Source of the DNA: Girardinichthys multiradiatus
Lineage: Eukaryota; Chordata; Actinopteri; Cyprinodontiformes; Goodeidae
Assembly: GCF_021462225.1 (NCBI RefSeq)
Contig: NC_061794.1
Span: 39,556,914-39,620,913 of the forward strand
DNA: 64,000 bases
Direction: 5' to 3'
The translations under genes and the position numbers were made by a program. The notes beneath the pieces were generated by a model. That model saw only the letters and a list, made by a program, of their open reading frames with translations. It did no database searches and was not told the DNA's origin. Below are positions 33,875-46,254 of the stretch, piece by piece. Numbering within the stretch: the stretch's first letter is position 1; each line of letters begins with the position of its first letter.

Positions 33875-35615
33875 ATAGTGTCTTGCAAAAGTATCCAGGT
33901 AATGTTTTCATATTTTTCCAGAAAACCTTAAAATTTCTATGTGTTTTGTTGATATTGAATTTGATAGACCAACAAATGGAAAATGAAACTTGTGGGGATT
34001 TTTTGTATTCAGCCCAATTTACTCTGTCTCCCATAAATAAAAGCCAACGCAAGCAATTACCATCACCTAATTAGTAAATATAGCCAACGATTGTACTTTA
34101 ATCTTAGTTTAAACCCATCTGTTCTTTGAAGGCCTCAGAAGTTTCTTACAGAGCATCTCATCTTGAACTTGACTAAAACAAAGGAGATGATTGTAGATTT
34201 TAAGAGAAACAGGAATAAGTCAAAAACTATTTCCATCGTGGGAGAAGAGGTGGAGGTGGTGGAGGAGTATAAATACCTCGGTGTTCACCTGGACAACAAA
34301 CTAGAGTGGAGATGCAACTGTGAAGCCATCTACAAGAAGGGACAGAGCAGACTGTACTTCTTGAGGAAGCTTAGATTCTTCAGTGTTTGTGGCAAGATGC
34401 TGCATATCTTCTACAGGTCTGTTGTGGAAAGTGTGATCTCTTCTCCCATCATCTGCTGGGGAAGCAGCATCAGAGCCAGGGACTTAAAAAAGCTCAACAA
34501 GCTGATAAAAAAGGCTGGTTTTGTTCTGGGGACTCCTCTGGAACCTCTGGAGATCATTGTGGAAAGAAGGATTCTTCTTAAATGAAGAACATTATGGAGA
34601 ACCCTGAGTATCCTCTTCATGAGACTGTTGTACAGCAACAGAGTTTCTTCTGTCAGATGCTTCTTCAGATCTGCTGTAAGACGGAGCGCTACAGGAGATC
34701 CTTCTTGCCAAAAGCCACCAACATCTACAACGGCTCTTTGAAGACACCTTCTTAATGAGCTACAACATTTAATTTCCCTTTGGGATTAATAAAGTATTTT
34801 TGAATTGAATTGAACTGAATTAGTGAACAAACGTGTTGTTAAATCCATCATCTGAGAATGGGAAGACCGTGGGACACAGTGGTAAACCTACCCGGACACA
34901 GGTAGGTCTCCATTTAAACAGAAGAAGAGCATTAATCAGAGAAGCACCCAACAGGGTCATGGTAACTCTTGAAGAGCTCCAGAGATTTACAGCTCAGGTG
35001 GGAACAATCTGTTGACGAGATAACTATTAGTTTTGTACTCCAGAATTCAGGCCTTAATGGAAGAAAGTCAAGAGAAAAGCTATTAGAAGTCTTGTTTACA
35101 GTTTGCCACAAGCAATGCAACCACAAGCAACTGTTTTACATGCAAACTGCTATGTGTGGTGGAAAACTAGCATGACACGGCATCCTGAGCACACCATCCA
35201 AATAGCAAAACATGGGGGTGGGGGCATTATGCTCTGGGGATTCTTTTCATCCACAATGACTGGGAAACTGGTCATTGTTGATGGACAGATGAATGGAGCT
35301 AAACACAAGTCTATCCAGAAGACAATGTCCCTAAACTTACAGACTGATGTTTTTCACCCAATCTTACTGAGTTTGAGCTGTTTTTCCAAAAAGAATGGGC
35401 AAAAACGTTTTGTCGCTAGATATACAAAGTTGGTTGCCCCAAAATACGAGCAGCTATAAATGGTGTGAATGGTGGCTCTACAAAGTATTCCCAATTATGC
35501 AATAATTTGTGTTAGTTTATCACATAAAATCCAAATAAAAGATGTTTGTGACTTCCATGTGATAAAATGTTAAAAAGTTTAAGTTGTAGACATACTTTTT
35601 GCAGGCCTCTGTTTG
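33875..35615 (+). mobile_element. Older-family Tc1 relic split by a LINE fragment
   Basis: The left end, TCTTGCAAAAGTATCCAGGT, and subterminal sequence run to about 34155. The transposase resumes at 34819 with AATTAGTGAACAAACG, then GCATTAATCAGAGAAGCACC, GAGCTCCAGAGATTTACAGC, CTATGTGTGGTGGAAAACTA and GGGGGCATTATGCTCTGGGG. It ends near ATACTTTTTGCAGGCCTCTG (35592-35611). The region between the second and third catalytic residues is deleted. Confidence 0.8.
34156..34818 (+). mobile_element. LINE 3' fragment: C-terminal reverse transcriptase and tail
   Basis: Residues TKTKEMIVDF, EYKYLGVHLDNKLEWR, KKGQSRLYFLRKLRFFSV, MLHIFYRSVVESVISS and WGSSIRARDLKKLNKLIKKA form the typical C-terminal end of a fish L2/Rex1-like LINE. 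Frameshifts follow after 34585. The 3' UTR has AATTTCCCTTTGGGATTAAT then AAAG and a TTGAATTGAA-type tail. It sits inside the older Tc1 relic. Confidence 0.85.
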
Positions 35616-35619
35616 TTTA

Positions 35620-38230
35620 AATTTTTAAGGAACAAATAAAATTCATGCTTTGTTTTTCAAACCTAATTTTATCTATGAATTTACATTTATTCCTGTATTT
35701 CAGGCCTGTTGCATGCTTCTAATACAGCTGGGACAATGAACAGTTTTTGCATTGCAAAATATTCCAGTACCAAGAAACTATTTAGGAATTACTTTGTCCC
35801 ACCTTGCATGGCAACTGACCTGAGCAACATCTTGTACAGGTTAGAGGGGGACTTCCTTCCTTCTGTTCCAAAATGTTTTCCCTGTTTCGTGTGTGTCCGA
35901 GAATAGCAGTTTGCTCGTTCGCTCTCTTTTTCCAGGACAGCTAAGTTTCTTTTTGGCTGATTGCGCCACACCGGAGGTTGTTGGGTTTTTTGGGGGGGGT
36001 TTCGATGGAGACAAAGGTGGCGTATGTTTATGTAAGAAGGCATTGTTGTAGAGGAGGGGTAGTATGTCCAACTTCTGAGGGGCAGCCTTGCTGGCTGAAT
36101 TGGCCAAAGTAATATGTACTGAATTGAATGGAAATAGAGGCTGGGTAATTGAAGCTGAACTTTGAGTTTATCTGCAGGTAAAAATTATACCAATACTTTT
36201 TCATGCGGATGTTTGTCCTTAGATGGATTATTTACATCTGCCCTAAGGCTAACAATATTGGCTAAACACCTGCAACAAAGAGACTGCCATGGTTTTGTTT
36301 TGGACCATTTTCAAAGAAACATATCTGAATCCAGCTGGATGTATAGCAGGCTGGCAGCTAAGGTAACATCCTTCTGTCCAGGCAGGAAAACAAAAAGTTT
36401 TTTGCAAAATGTCCTGATGCTGCAGTACAGACCTAAGTTAAAACCCAAAGCAGTAACAGACATATATATTAGCCAGAATTACAGCTACCATGGAGACTGA
36501 ACAGTGACTGATTAACAGATATTCTGACCAAGGAGATACACTGAACTCCTAGGTAAGTCCTCTGGCGACAAGTGTTGCTCTGCACCCAAGGGCTGTTTGA
36601 TCTCTTAGTGTCTGAAGGAACTTTTTTAAAAAGCTGTTACTTCTTCAGGCTGAGTAAATTGCTTCAATTTCACTTTGCCAGGTAATGCTGTTTTCTATAG
36701 TATTGCTTCATCAAAGCCTATGAACCGTTCTCTTTGCTGAGGCCAGTTTACTACTGGAAGACCCTATACCTTAGAAAGTTGTTGAGCTTTGTCCTTTCAG
36801 GGAGAGCAGCTAATTTCATTACTCTTGGAAAACTTCAACTTTGAGATTTCCCTTTGAGAGGAGAGCCTCGGACGTCTAAACTACGTTTGAGGGACTGTAT
36901 TGTCCCTCTGGACAGGAAACACCTTAGGGTCCTCCAGGAGGAGCTGGAGAACTTTACTGAAGATAAAAATTAAAAGGATAAGGCCATGTAAAGATAGATA
37001 AATAGTTTGTCCCTTTCTTCCTCCAATTAAGGTTTTCACATTATCTGTTGGCCCCTTTCTATTGACCTCATTGGCTTGTCAACTGTACCTTCATCTGCGC
37101 AACTTTAAGGACAAAACATCAAAACACAGCAAAAGTTTGCAATGCTTAAATAATTTTTAAAAATACATAAACATCCCTGGAAAAAAATGTATTGTTCTAT
37201 TTTTCAGTATCAATGGTCAAATCACAGAAGAGAAAATTATCTTTACCAAGAACAGTGATCCAAACCCATACCCATCCCAGACACTTATACTATATTTGGA
37301 TCTGATACTGAGAATGGTCTGGGTGGTTCTGTTACTCTTTGGTCAGAAGGGAACGGCATGCATTACTTTCAGAAAAATCTAGGGACTGAGTCCTCTAAAC
37401 ACAACCTGAGGGAACTGGAGAAACTGTAGACAACATTATTCGTGCACAAGGGATGGAACATACTAAATGAACCCAGAAAGGGCCAGTTCAAATTTAACCC
37501 AGAACCTTCATGCTGCCAACCGCTGTGTCTCCACAGGGTTTTCTGTCAAAGTGAAAGCAAATAGCCACAAAACATTATCATGTGATTCACATTAGGCAGG
37601 ATCTTCAAGTAGCATATTGGATGTTTATTCATTTAATTTCTTGGGTGTTTCCCTAAATAATAGCTGATCTGCGTTTTCCATGTAAAAAAACCAAAACTTT
37701 TTAACATGTGGCCACATGCCTAAATGAAAGCTACGCGTTGATGGAAAACAACGGGAAGCCCTAAAAAGCCATGTTTTCCTATCGCTCAGACAGATCGCAT
37801 TAATTTCAAAATGAAACTTTCTTTTTGCCGTAGTACTGTTAGCTATCACTGATATTACCTGTGTGTACTCTCTTTGAGTTACTTTCCATAGAAAGTATTT
37901 TTTGTGTTAAGAAGGGACTCTTTCCTGAATGAAGCCATTGGTAGGATTATTGGTGTCATAAATTGTTTACTCTTTATTTTTCTTTCTCATAGAAAGTACT
38001 CCTGGCAATGTGCCTCTGTGCTTAGCTATGTGTTTCTTTGGTTGTAAGAGGTGACCCATCACAGTGAGCCTGCTACTGGTAGAGTTTTAGGCTTGTTAAA
38101 GGGGGGCTGTTCCTTTCCATAGTCACCACATGCTTGCTCAGAAGGTATGATTGCAGTCAACAACTTAAAGCAACTGGCTAGGCATCCATAGATAGATTGC
38201 CTTTCACTTCTTTGGCTGTATTGCATTAAG
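35620..38230. other. Intergenic stretch without a recognised gene
   Basis: Open frames are short and unlike known proteins. A few pieces may be eroded repeats: a possible SINE head in reverse orientation near 37.49-37.55 kb (ATTTAACCCAGAACCTTCAT) and a LINE-like scrap near 36.88-36.95 kb. Neither can be delimited. Confidence 0.4.
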
Positions 38231-38231
38231 A

Positions 38232-38850
38232 TTTGGAATAAATTGAACTGGATGTAATCTGACCTAACTGTCTTAAGAAGTGTCTTGAAATGGTGTTTGT
38301 TTCACTACATAAATAAACTGAACTTAATGTGACTGAATTAAAGTGATCTGAATTTAAATGAACCATACTGAATTGATGCGATTGAACTATATTTTGCTTA
38401 AATTCATTCACGTGAATTAAACTGAACTGAAGTGGGGACTGCAACGTTGCACTGTTGTTAGCACTGTTGCCTTGCGGCAAGCAGGTCATGGGTTTGAATC
38501 CCAACCTGAGGGGTCCTTCTGCATGGAGTTTGTATGTTTTCCCTGATTTATACAGTGGGAACACATAACTGCTATATTAATTGATTACTCCAATTGTCCC
38601 TAAGAGTGACTGTGTGTGCTTGGTTGTGTGGGCTCTGTGATGCCCTGTGATGGACCGGCAACCTGTCCAGAATCTACCACACACCTAACCCAATGACCTC
38701 TGAAGACAGGCATCAGCTCCACCATGCTTCTCCCCTGCAAGGAAAAGCACATATAGATGGATGTATTTATTTGAACGTAAATTAAATTGAATGAATTAAG
38801 CTGAATTGAATAGTTTAGAATTCAATCAAATTGAAATGAACTGAATGTTT
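38232..38850. repeat. Degenerate TTGAA/TGAAT satellite split by a SINE
   Basis: From 38232 to about 38435 and again from about 38770 to 38850 the sequence is made of variants of CTGAAT/TTGAA units (for example AATTAAACTGAACTGAAG and GAATTAAGCTGAATTGAATA). The block between is a SINE, so an old pentanucleotide-rich run was interrupted. Confidence 0.65.
38436..38768 (+). mobile_element. tRNA-derived SINE, diverged
   Basis: A tRNA-like head is present with B box GGTTTGAATC (38491-38500), then TTCTGCATGGAGTTTGTATG, CTGTGATGGACCGGCAACCT and GGCATCAGCTCCACC, ending in ATAGATGGATG. It is the same family as the 60-kb SINE but more diverged and internally rearranged near 38.55 kb. Confidence 0.75.
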
Positions 38851-38854
38851 GCAG

Positions 38855-41800
38855 TTTGGAAGTGTTTTCAATGTTCTATGTGAACCAATGTGTATTCGAT
38901 ATAAGGTGGTGTTCTTACGTTTAAGACTTTTTTGAAGATATTTTGTTATTTCTCTCTTAAATGTGTTTTCTCATTAACAAAGTAAATAATAAATACGTTA
39001 AAATCAAAATGAAATGAACTATTTTTAAACTGTTATGTAAAAAGCAGAAGAGAGGGACATTCTCAATGCCTATCTCTCTACTGTAGCGTAAAACATGGTG
39101 TGAAATAGCAGAAATGCCATATTTGGAGGTGCTGACTGTCTGAACCATGACGAAAACATGACGAGGACTATATGAGACTCTTCCCTTTTTTTTCCTTAAC
39201 CAACACATGACTTTGTTTGTATCACCCCTGCATTCCTCCTTAAGGCTTAAGTCACCACTGTCCTTATCGAGTTCCACTTTCCAGTTTCAAATGTTAAGAT
39301 GACTTGAATTGAATTATAATATCTTACAAAATAGCTGATTCACAATATTTTAGGATCTAGAAGTCTGTAAGACAATTTATCATGAGTGGCTTCAGTCCAA
39401 GAACAAATGTTATTCGTTGTATCTGCGGTCACATCAATGTTTTCGGGTTTTGCTTACATCTGCAACAGATGGAGGTCTAATAAATATATTATTAAAACTC
39501 CATCTGGTGGCAGGACCTGAGAAAACAGCTACTCGTTTAACAAGGATTTACAGACCAGGAGGAACAACAGAGACATGGTGACATGCTGGAGCATAGTTTA
39601 ATAGTTTATCTCACAATCCATCTCAGATTAATTCCCAAGCTTTAAATTGTGTTCAAGATCAGATGTTTTGTATATCTTACCAGAAACTGGTCTGCTTGGC
39701 TAGGAGCAGGAGAGGAGGATGCTGGGCCTGTTTTAAACATGAACCTACTGAGAAATCTAATCACTTTATTGGCTCTTTCCAGATTTCCATTGAGCTGATT
39801 CCCCTTCTGCTTCATCCTATCTGTCATGTCTGACCACTGTTTCATCTCTATTGGGGAAGCATCACACTGTTCTGGTGGGGATGGTGTTGTCCACACAGAA
39901 GTTTACATAGTTACACACTCAATCATGCCATTTCCATGTGGCCGACAGAATGGATCCTACTTTGTATCCTAGTCTGTAGCCTCTGAACAACCTTGTACAG
40001 TTTCTTTCTTCCCTCAACTATCTTCTCACAGTAATTTTATCACAGGTCTCCTTCAAACAAGGGATTCATACAGAGAACAGAGAAACCCAAGTTGTGATCT
40101 GATTTACCAAGAGGAGGTCTTGCGATGGAGCTATATGCATCTCTGACAGTTGCAGGAAACAAATCCAAAGTTTTGTTTTCTCTGTTAAATCAGCTGACCC
40201 ACTGTTGAATTGAAACATCTACCAAAATGTGCTAAATTAACAAATATATCTTTAGTTTACTTGTATAAACTGCAACAGTCTCTCCCATCTATCAGTCTTC
40301 AATGAGCACATTCCAGAAACAAAGACCTTAATGGTAAATTAACGCTTCATTGCATGTCTCTCTTTAAAGGACCCAATGGTTCTGAATGGTTCAAGCAACC
40401 AACAAATCTCAGTGGAGCTAAAGCTACATTTCTGAAATTCAAATGCAAACATAAGGAATTCAGCAAAAACATTGAATATCCAAGGTGGATCTTGATGATG
40501 TAACGCTGTGAGAATGTAGTCCGGCAGAACACCTAAAACCATGAAATTACAGTATGTCAGTAGTATTACAGTATGAATTTTGATTAAGTCAGTAGGAGTG
40601 TAAATCAAGCTGTTGCTGCTAGTGTTTTTCGTGTTTTTTTCTCTACATGAAGGTGAATCAAGAGCAACAAATCCCCACATTTCTTTTTCAACATAAAATT
40701 AAACTCTTCAAATAGAGAATATATGTAATGCAGAATCCCAGTATTTGAGATTAATTTCCACTAGAGGGCAGCATCCTGTCACGGCCCAACTGTCTCATCT
40801 TTCCTCAAGTAGATTGAAGAACATATTACACATTTTTAACAAGCATAATGTTTAGACTTTGTATTTTTATGAGTTTAACTCACCACAAAGATAATGTTTT
40901 TCTCATGTTTGTTGGTTACTCAAAAACATCCGGACAGCCTTTAAAACCAAAAAAAAAAAAAAAAAAAACAACCAAACAAAAAAACATTTAGATGTTCTTT
41001 ATTTTCTACTTGTTCTTTATTTACTATCTACTTGGTCTGAGTGCAATTAATCTAGGCACAAATACGCTGACATAAAGATTTAACATGGAAAAGATTGAAG
41101 AAAATTGGTTTTCAGACTTACCTCAGACATGTAAAATAATATAGTCATAACCAGAATATTGCAGTATATTGGTTTGTACGTGATGCCTGGAAGAAATTAG
41201 AAACATTTGGGTTGAGAAGAAAAGAGGAAGGTGACCACACAACACAAATGTTACAGCATCATTCATGCTTTCAGAAAAATGTATCATTACTGATGGCAAT
41301 ATGTTTGTACATCTGAGGACCACTTATCAGAAATGCAATCCCTGACTGGCTGTGAATATTTGAAATGATTCAAACTGAATTTGAATCTGTTTGGGAAGCA
41401 GTGTGGTTGCCTTTGTTGCTAATTAGATTTCTGGCCTGATTACATCAAGGGAAAGTGGTGACTACATCAGCATTGGCATTTCTTCTGAGAATATTTTGAA
41501 TTCTGCCTTCATGTCTGTCTTTATCACCACAGAGCGGGCCAACTCTGTCCTTTTGTCTGTTTGTAGGTCACAAGAATGCCCCCCTCCTTTTGAATCTTCC
41601 CACTCTCACATTCCTCCCTCATCAGCTGCCCACATACACTCAGCGGGCCACACACACTGGACTGCTCCAGCACCGGGCTTCATGTCTGGGACACATCGTG
41701 ACCAGTCCTCTTTGCACAGTCTCTCCAGATTGTCCAGAGTCCTCTCTTAGGCTCTTTACTCTTCCCCCCACAGGTGTTCTATATGATTCAGTTCTTTTCA

Positions 41801-41860
41801 CTGAGATGATCATGGAAGAAGACTGATTTTGTTCCTGGTGAAGCATTTCAGTGTTAACTT
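38855..41860. other. Intergenic stretch, no confident gene
   Basis: The only coding-like segment is the minus-strand open frame at 39642-39896, which reaches a strong donor sequence but matches nothing I know. A poly(A) run of about 20 bases lies at 40951-40970. No other structure is recognised. Confidence 0.4.
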
Positions 41861-41864
41861 GTTT

Positions 41865-42075
41865 TAGATTATTATCTTGGTGAGCGATCTAATGGTGACC
41901 CATTTTCAGTTTCTGGTAGAGAACACCAGATTTGTATTTAAAATCCCCTGGTTTTTCACAGTGTTGATAATGCCAAGCACTCTTACAAGGTCCCCAGGGC
42001 GGTTGGAAGAGAAACAGGTCCACAGCATTACAGATCCTCCCCCGTACTTACCAGTGGGCATGAGATGATTTCCCA
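41865..42075 (-). mobile_element. Tc1-like transposase relic
   Basis: Antisense fragments such as AAGAGAAACAGGTCCACAGC, then ATTACAGATCC and CAGTGGGCATGAGATGATTT, match the central part of a Tc1-type transposase with the usual catalytic-core wording. It is short and without termini. Confidence 0.5.
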
Positions 42076-42124
42076 CATATGTATTCTGTGTTTTATTTCC
42101 ATACCCACCTGTGATGTGATGGTT

Positions 42125-42405
42125 CTATGTATTTGTAGGGACTGGAAAAAAAATTGGCATCACAATAATCTAACCTACTGAAAATAAAACCATGCAGCAT
42201 TTTTCTTGTGCCCTTATCTATCAGTAAATTACGTATTTTGTCTCATTAATTATCAACGGGGACAAAAAACATCTTCTGAGTCACACGTTGATATTATGGA
42301 CACATTGACTTAGTGACTGTAATGGTCTATGGTCATTATGTGACACAGAAATACAAAGTTTTATCATCGGCATACATTTGGTAAGTGATGTAGTTCTTCA
42401 CAGTC
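42125..42405 (-). repeat. Decayed interspersed repeat, homologous to 50.33-50.74 kb
   Basis: Shared wording with the second copy includes CACAATAATCTAAC, AATAAA.C.ATGCAGCA, GACACA.AA.TACAAAGTT and ATCATCGGCATAC (compare GTCATTAACATA). Both copies run in the same direction. It resembles the region near the 3' half of a fish LINE, but the class is uncertain. Confidence 0.5.
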
Positions 42406-42409
42406 TGAG

Positions 42410-43695
42410 TTTCACAGTCTGGATTTTATTCACTGTACTTATATGAGATCGTTGACACCCATAAAAACTTGACATCAGAGCCCTCTAGGAAAAACAGCGG
42501 TAGGGTGAGGGCAGTAAAAGCAATGGTTAATACCTTTCCCATTTGCCACAGGGATAAATGTGTTTTTTAGACATTTTATTTAGCTTACATTAATTTAAGA
42601 AAATGAAATCAGTGGGAAATGTGTGTGGTGTAATTAAAAGTTCTCAGTAGAGGCTTAATTGGTTGAAAAATAAAATATCTAAAAGATACAACCACTTGAA
42701 TGAATACTTTGTAACACTGTTGGGGAGCAATGGGAAGTACAACAATGAGGTCACAGCCTCAGACAGGAAGCAGCTCTGCTCGTATTCACACCTCCTTTTA
42801 CTGTCTCTTCTTTTCATGGTTTACAGGGCACCTCGTTGTGGTTAGGTTTGTTGTTGCTGTCTCTTGGCGGAGGAGTGAATGAGGGTGGGGAATGTTTTCA
42901 CAGTTCCCACAGGAAAACAGTCAGGAGGCATTACACAAGGCCCTCAAGCGCTCGTCTCAGCAGCCAGAGAGCCAGAGGCAGCGTTTGAGCCCCTTTCAGG
43001 AACTCACCTAAACCCAGCAGCTCCTCACAGACCTTCAGTGGACTACTGCTGTTTTTGTTTCGGTTCCTCTCCAGGTCTGGGACTCCCGCCACCACTGACT
43101 CACTCATGCTGGCTCTTGGCTGACTCTGCCCCCCAAACACCCACCCCAATTTTTTTTCCCCTCTTCGATGAATTTCCTCATGTTTTTCCCAATTGAGTTG
43201 CTGGATGAAGTGGTGATGTTATTGTCTCAAAGTTTCCTGGATCTGTTTAAGGCCGGGAGCGGCTTGTTTGACAGTAAATAGACTCTGTTTGGACTGTGTG
43301 CTGTACAGTGTGTGCAGGTGAAATCCCCAAATAATACAAGGCGTTGTTTCTCAGTATTGGACTGAGACCGAAACGACTAAAGTGGAAGGTGGAGGAAAAA
43401 TGTCAACCACAAGAACCCTCACTGCCACAAAGGGTAACTTTTCCCCATCGTGCACGTTTGGTGTGTTTTCAAATTCCAGTGAATTCCCCCGGTTTCATCA
43501 GCACAGAGAGAAAGAACAATCTCCACTTATTTGGTGCTGAAACAGAACAACAAATTACTCCTATAGGAGTGTGTAGGATCTCCCCCTTTACAGTTTTCTC
43601 TGGGGTTTTTTGTTGCTCTGAAATGTTTCAGCTTATGAAACAAATGTTTGTATCAGACAAAGATGAGCTGTCCAAACCAACAATGTCACTGACAT
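42410..43695. other. Intergenic stretch, no confident gene
   Basis: A GC-richer part at 42.9-43.15 kb is open on both strands, but I recognise no domain. Nothing else is supportable here. Confidence 0.4.
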
Positions 43696-43699
43696 CAAT

Positions 43700-44170
43700 C
43701 AGCTTAGAAAGGTTACCAAGTAATTTCTAAGGTTTTGGGACTCCAGCAAACCACAGTGAGATGCATTGTCTAAAAATAGATAGAACGTGGAACAATGGGG
43801 AATCATCTCAGAAGTTGCCGACCTACCAATATTACTCCAGAAATGCATTGATGGTTCCTCAAGGAGGTCACAAAGGAACCTGAAATAGCATCTAATCACT
43901 GCAGGCCTCACTTGGTTCTGTTAAGATTCAACAATGAGAAAGAAACTGTGCATAATGTATATCAATAGGAAAGGTCCGAGGTGAAATCTACTGCAAACCA
44001 AAAATAACTCAAAGGCCCGTCCCACATTCCCCATAAAACGTCCTATTGATGCCCAAGTCTTTTGGGAAAATATTCTGTGGATTGGTGAGACAAAAGTGGA
44101 ACTTTTATCTGTTAAACATTAACAGCATTTTAGAAAAAGAACATCATACTGGCATCAGATGCTATTGCGT
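43700..44170 (+). mobile_element. Tc1-like relic of the third family
   Basis: Plus-strand transposase remnants include GGACTCCAGCAAACCACAGT, CATTGATGGTTCCTCAAGG, ACTGCAGGCCTCACTTGGTT, TTTTGGGAAAATATTCTGTG and AAAAAGAACATCATACTGGC. This is the same family as the relic at 31.2-31.85 kb, in the opposite orientation. It is interrupted by stops and has no ends. Confidence 0.7.
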
Positions 44171-44174
44171 GATA

Positions 44175-45300
44175 TTCAACAAACCGTTCATGCTTCAGAG
44201 CCTTCTTACTTTAGGAAGATGAAGAGGAAGTTGACATCTAAACCGCAATGACGAAGAAAACTGAGTTCCTGTTTCATCGGGGCTGAAAAGAAATGTGCTA
44301 ATCTATTGTAATTCAGAGCGTCATAGTCTGACAACAAGTAGAGTATCGCCTTTCACAGTCGTCATCAAGTTCTCACATCCCCCTCACCATAAAAAGTATG
44401 TGTGTCATCATTACAAATGAGTTAATTCTACCGTCTTAGATCGAGGTGGAAGAAGTTTGAGGTGAAGGAACAGAGAAATAGAGAGTAGAAGGAAAGCCCC
44501 TTTGTATACAGTGTCATCCCGCGTGCTGCGTAAAAATAAAAATATTATAGAGCTCCAAGTTTGCTTAGGCTTTGCTTAGTGGCTGAGAATTAGAGGCCCA
44601 TCCATTACCTCTCTCTAGTTATCATAGCATCAAATAACTCTCCTTCCTAAGAACTGGGATTTTTGCAGGGTTGGTTTCATAATGTTTTCAGGGAACACAT
44701 TAGAGTATCTCTGGGCTCCTTATTTTTCCAGTAGATTAGTTCTTGGAAAATAAAAGGTGAGTCAACATCCTCTCTCATGTCACCCAAACACTTTCAGCTC
44801 CCAGTGTTCCTGCAGGCCAGACACTGTTCTCTGCTTCAGCTCCTGGGCTCTCGAATGCAGACGTTCGTTTTGTTTTTCTCTGACATGGTGGCAAAATAGG
44901 AGTTGTGCTGTCCCGTCCATGACTCTTCGATCTGCAAAAATATGATGTCCAGAACAGACTGAGCCCTTCCACTTCCTCTATTTGCAGACAGGAAGACGTT
45001 AAAGCAGCCTCTGTTACTGTTTAAGTCAACATATGGAAGACTACAGGTGAAAAAGTATGTATAATCTGATGGTATTTTGATGAACCAGATGATGGCTTTC
45101 GAAAATAAATAAATTGAAACCTTTTATTTAAATTTGTGAGAGGTTTGAAGCTGTGACCTGGCTCGTGTTTAAAGATAAAACCACCATGACACTTCCTGCT
45201 ATTGTATTTCAAGATTTCTCTGACCTTGATTGCACGCACATGCAGTTGTTTTATATAACACAGACTTAGTACAAAACTGCTTTAGCATTTAGATATTAGC
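44175..45300. other. Intergenic stretch with no recognised feature
   Basis: Short open frames only. No repeat termini, RNA genes or conserved motifs are recognised. Confidence 0.4.
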
Positions 45301-46254
45301 TCCATTGCCTTGTAGAAGTTTTCATACTCCTTGGACATCTTGCATTTTGTAACATTACAACAACAAACCTCAACTGATTATATCTTGATTTAAAGTGAAG
45401 GAATTCTGAAAAGTCTGTTGTGCATTTTTATTCAACCCCCTGAGTTGGTGCTTTGTCGAAATAACTTATGCTCAATTTGTAACTGCAAATCTTTGTGGTA
45501 TGTCGCTACCACAACTTTGCATGTATAAAGACTAAGATTGTTGCCTGTCACCAGTTGCAAAATACCTCAAGATCAGTTAGACTGAACAGTATCTTTGAAC
45601 ATAAAGCTACAGTTTGGCTACAAATTCTCAAATAGGTCCAGGTCTGGGCTTGTACTGGGCCATTGTACCCCTTGAATTTGCTTCACTCATTGTAGCTCTG
45701 GCTATATGTTTAGGGTTACTATCCTGTTGGAAGGTGAATGTCTGGCTCAGTCTCAAGTCTTTTCAGCCTCTAATAGCTTTTCTTCCAGGACTGTTTTGTA
45801 TTTCGCTCCATCCATCTTCCCCATCAACTCTGTTGAAGGCAAACATCCCCACAGCATGATACATGTTTCAATGTGGGCATAGTGTGTCCAGGCTGATGTT
45901 CAGTTCCATTTTTAACTGATCTGACCAATGCACCTTCTCCTACATGTCTGCTGAATGTGCTGCATAGCTTGTGGGAAACTTCAAACAAGACTTTTTCTTC
46001 TCATTCCTCCACAAAGGCCAGATTAGTGGAGATCACCCCTGAAAGTTATCTGGTGAACAGATACCCCCCACCTGAGCTGTGGATCACTGCAGCTCCTCCA
46101 GAGTTACCCAGGGTCTCCTGGCTGCTTCTCTGATTATTGCTCTCCTTGCCTGGCCTATGAATTTAGTGTGACAATAGGAACTATTGTTTTAGGTTTATGT
46201 TGCACACATCTAAGTGTGTGATGCCAAACACACGAGAGCCCAGACTGAGCTGTA

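Noticed and set aside
42879..43196. GC-richer open frame of 105 codons, open also on the opposite strand
   Set aside because: No domain, no convincing splice context and low-complexity Pro/Ser content. Not distinguishable from chance.
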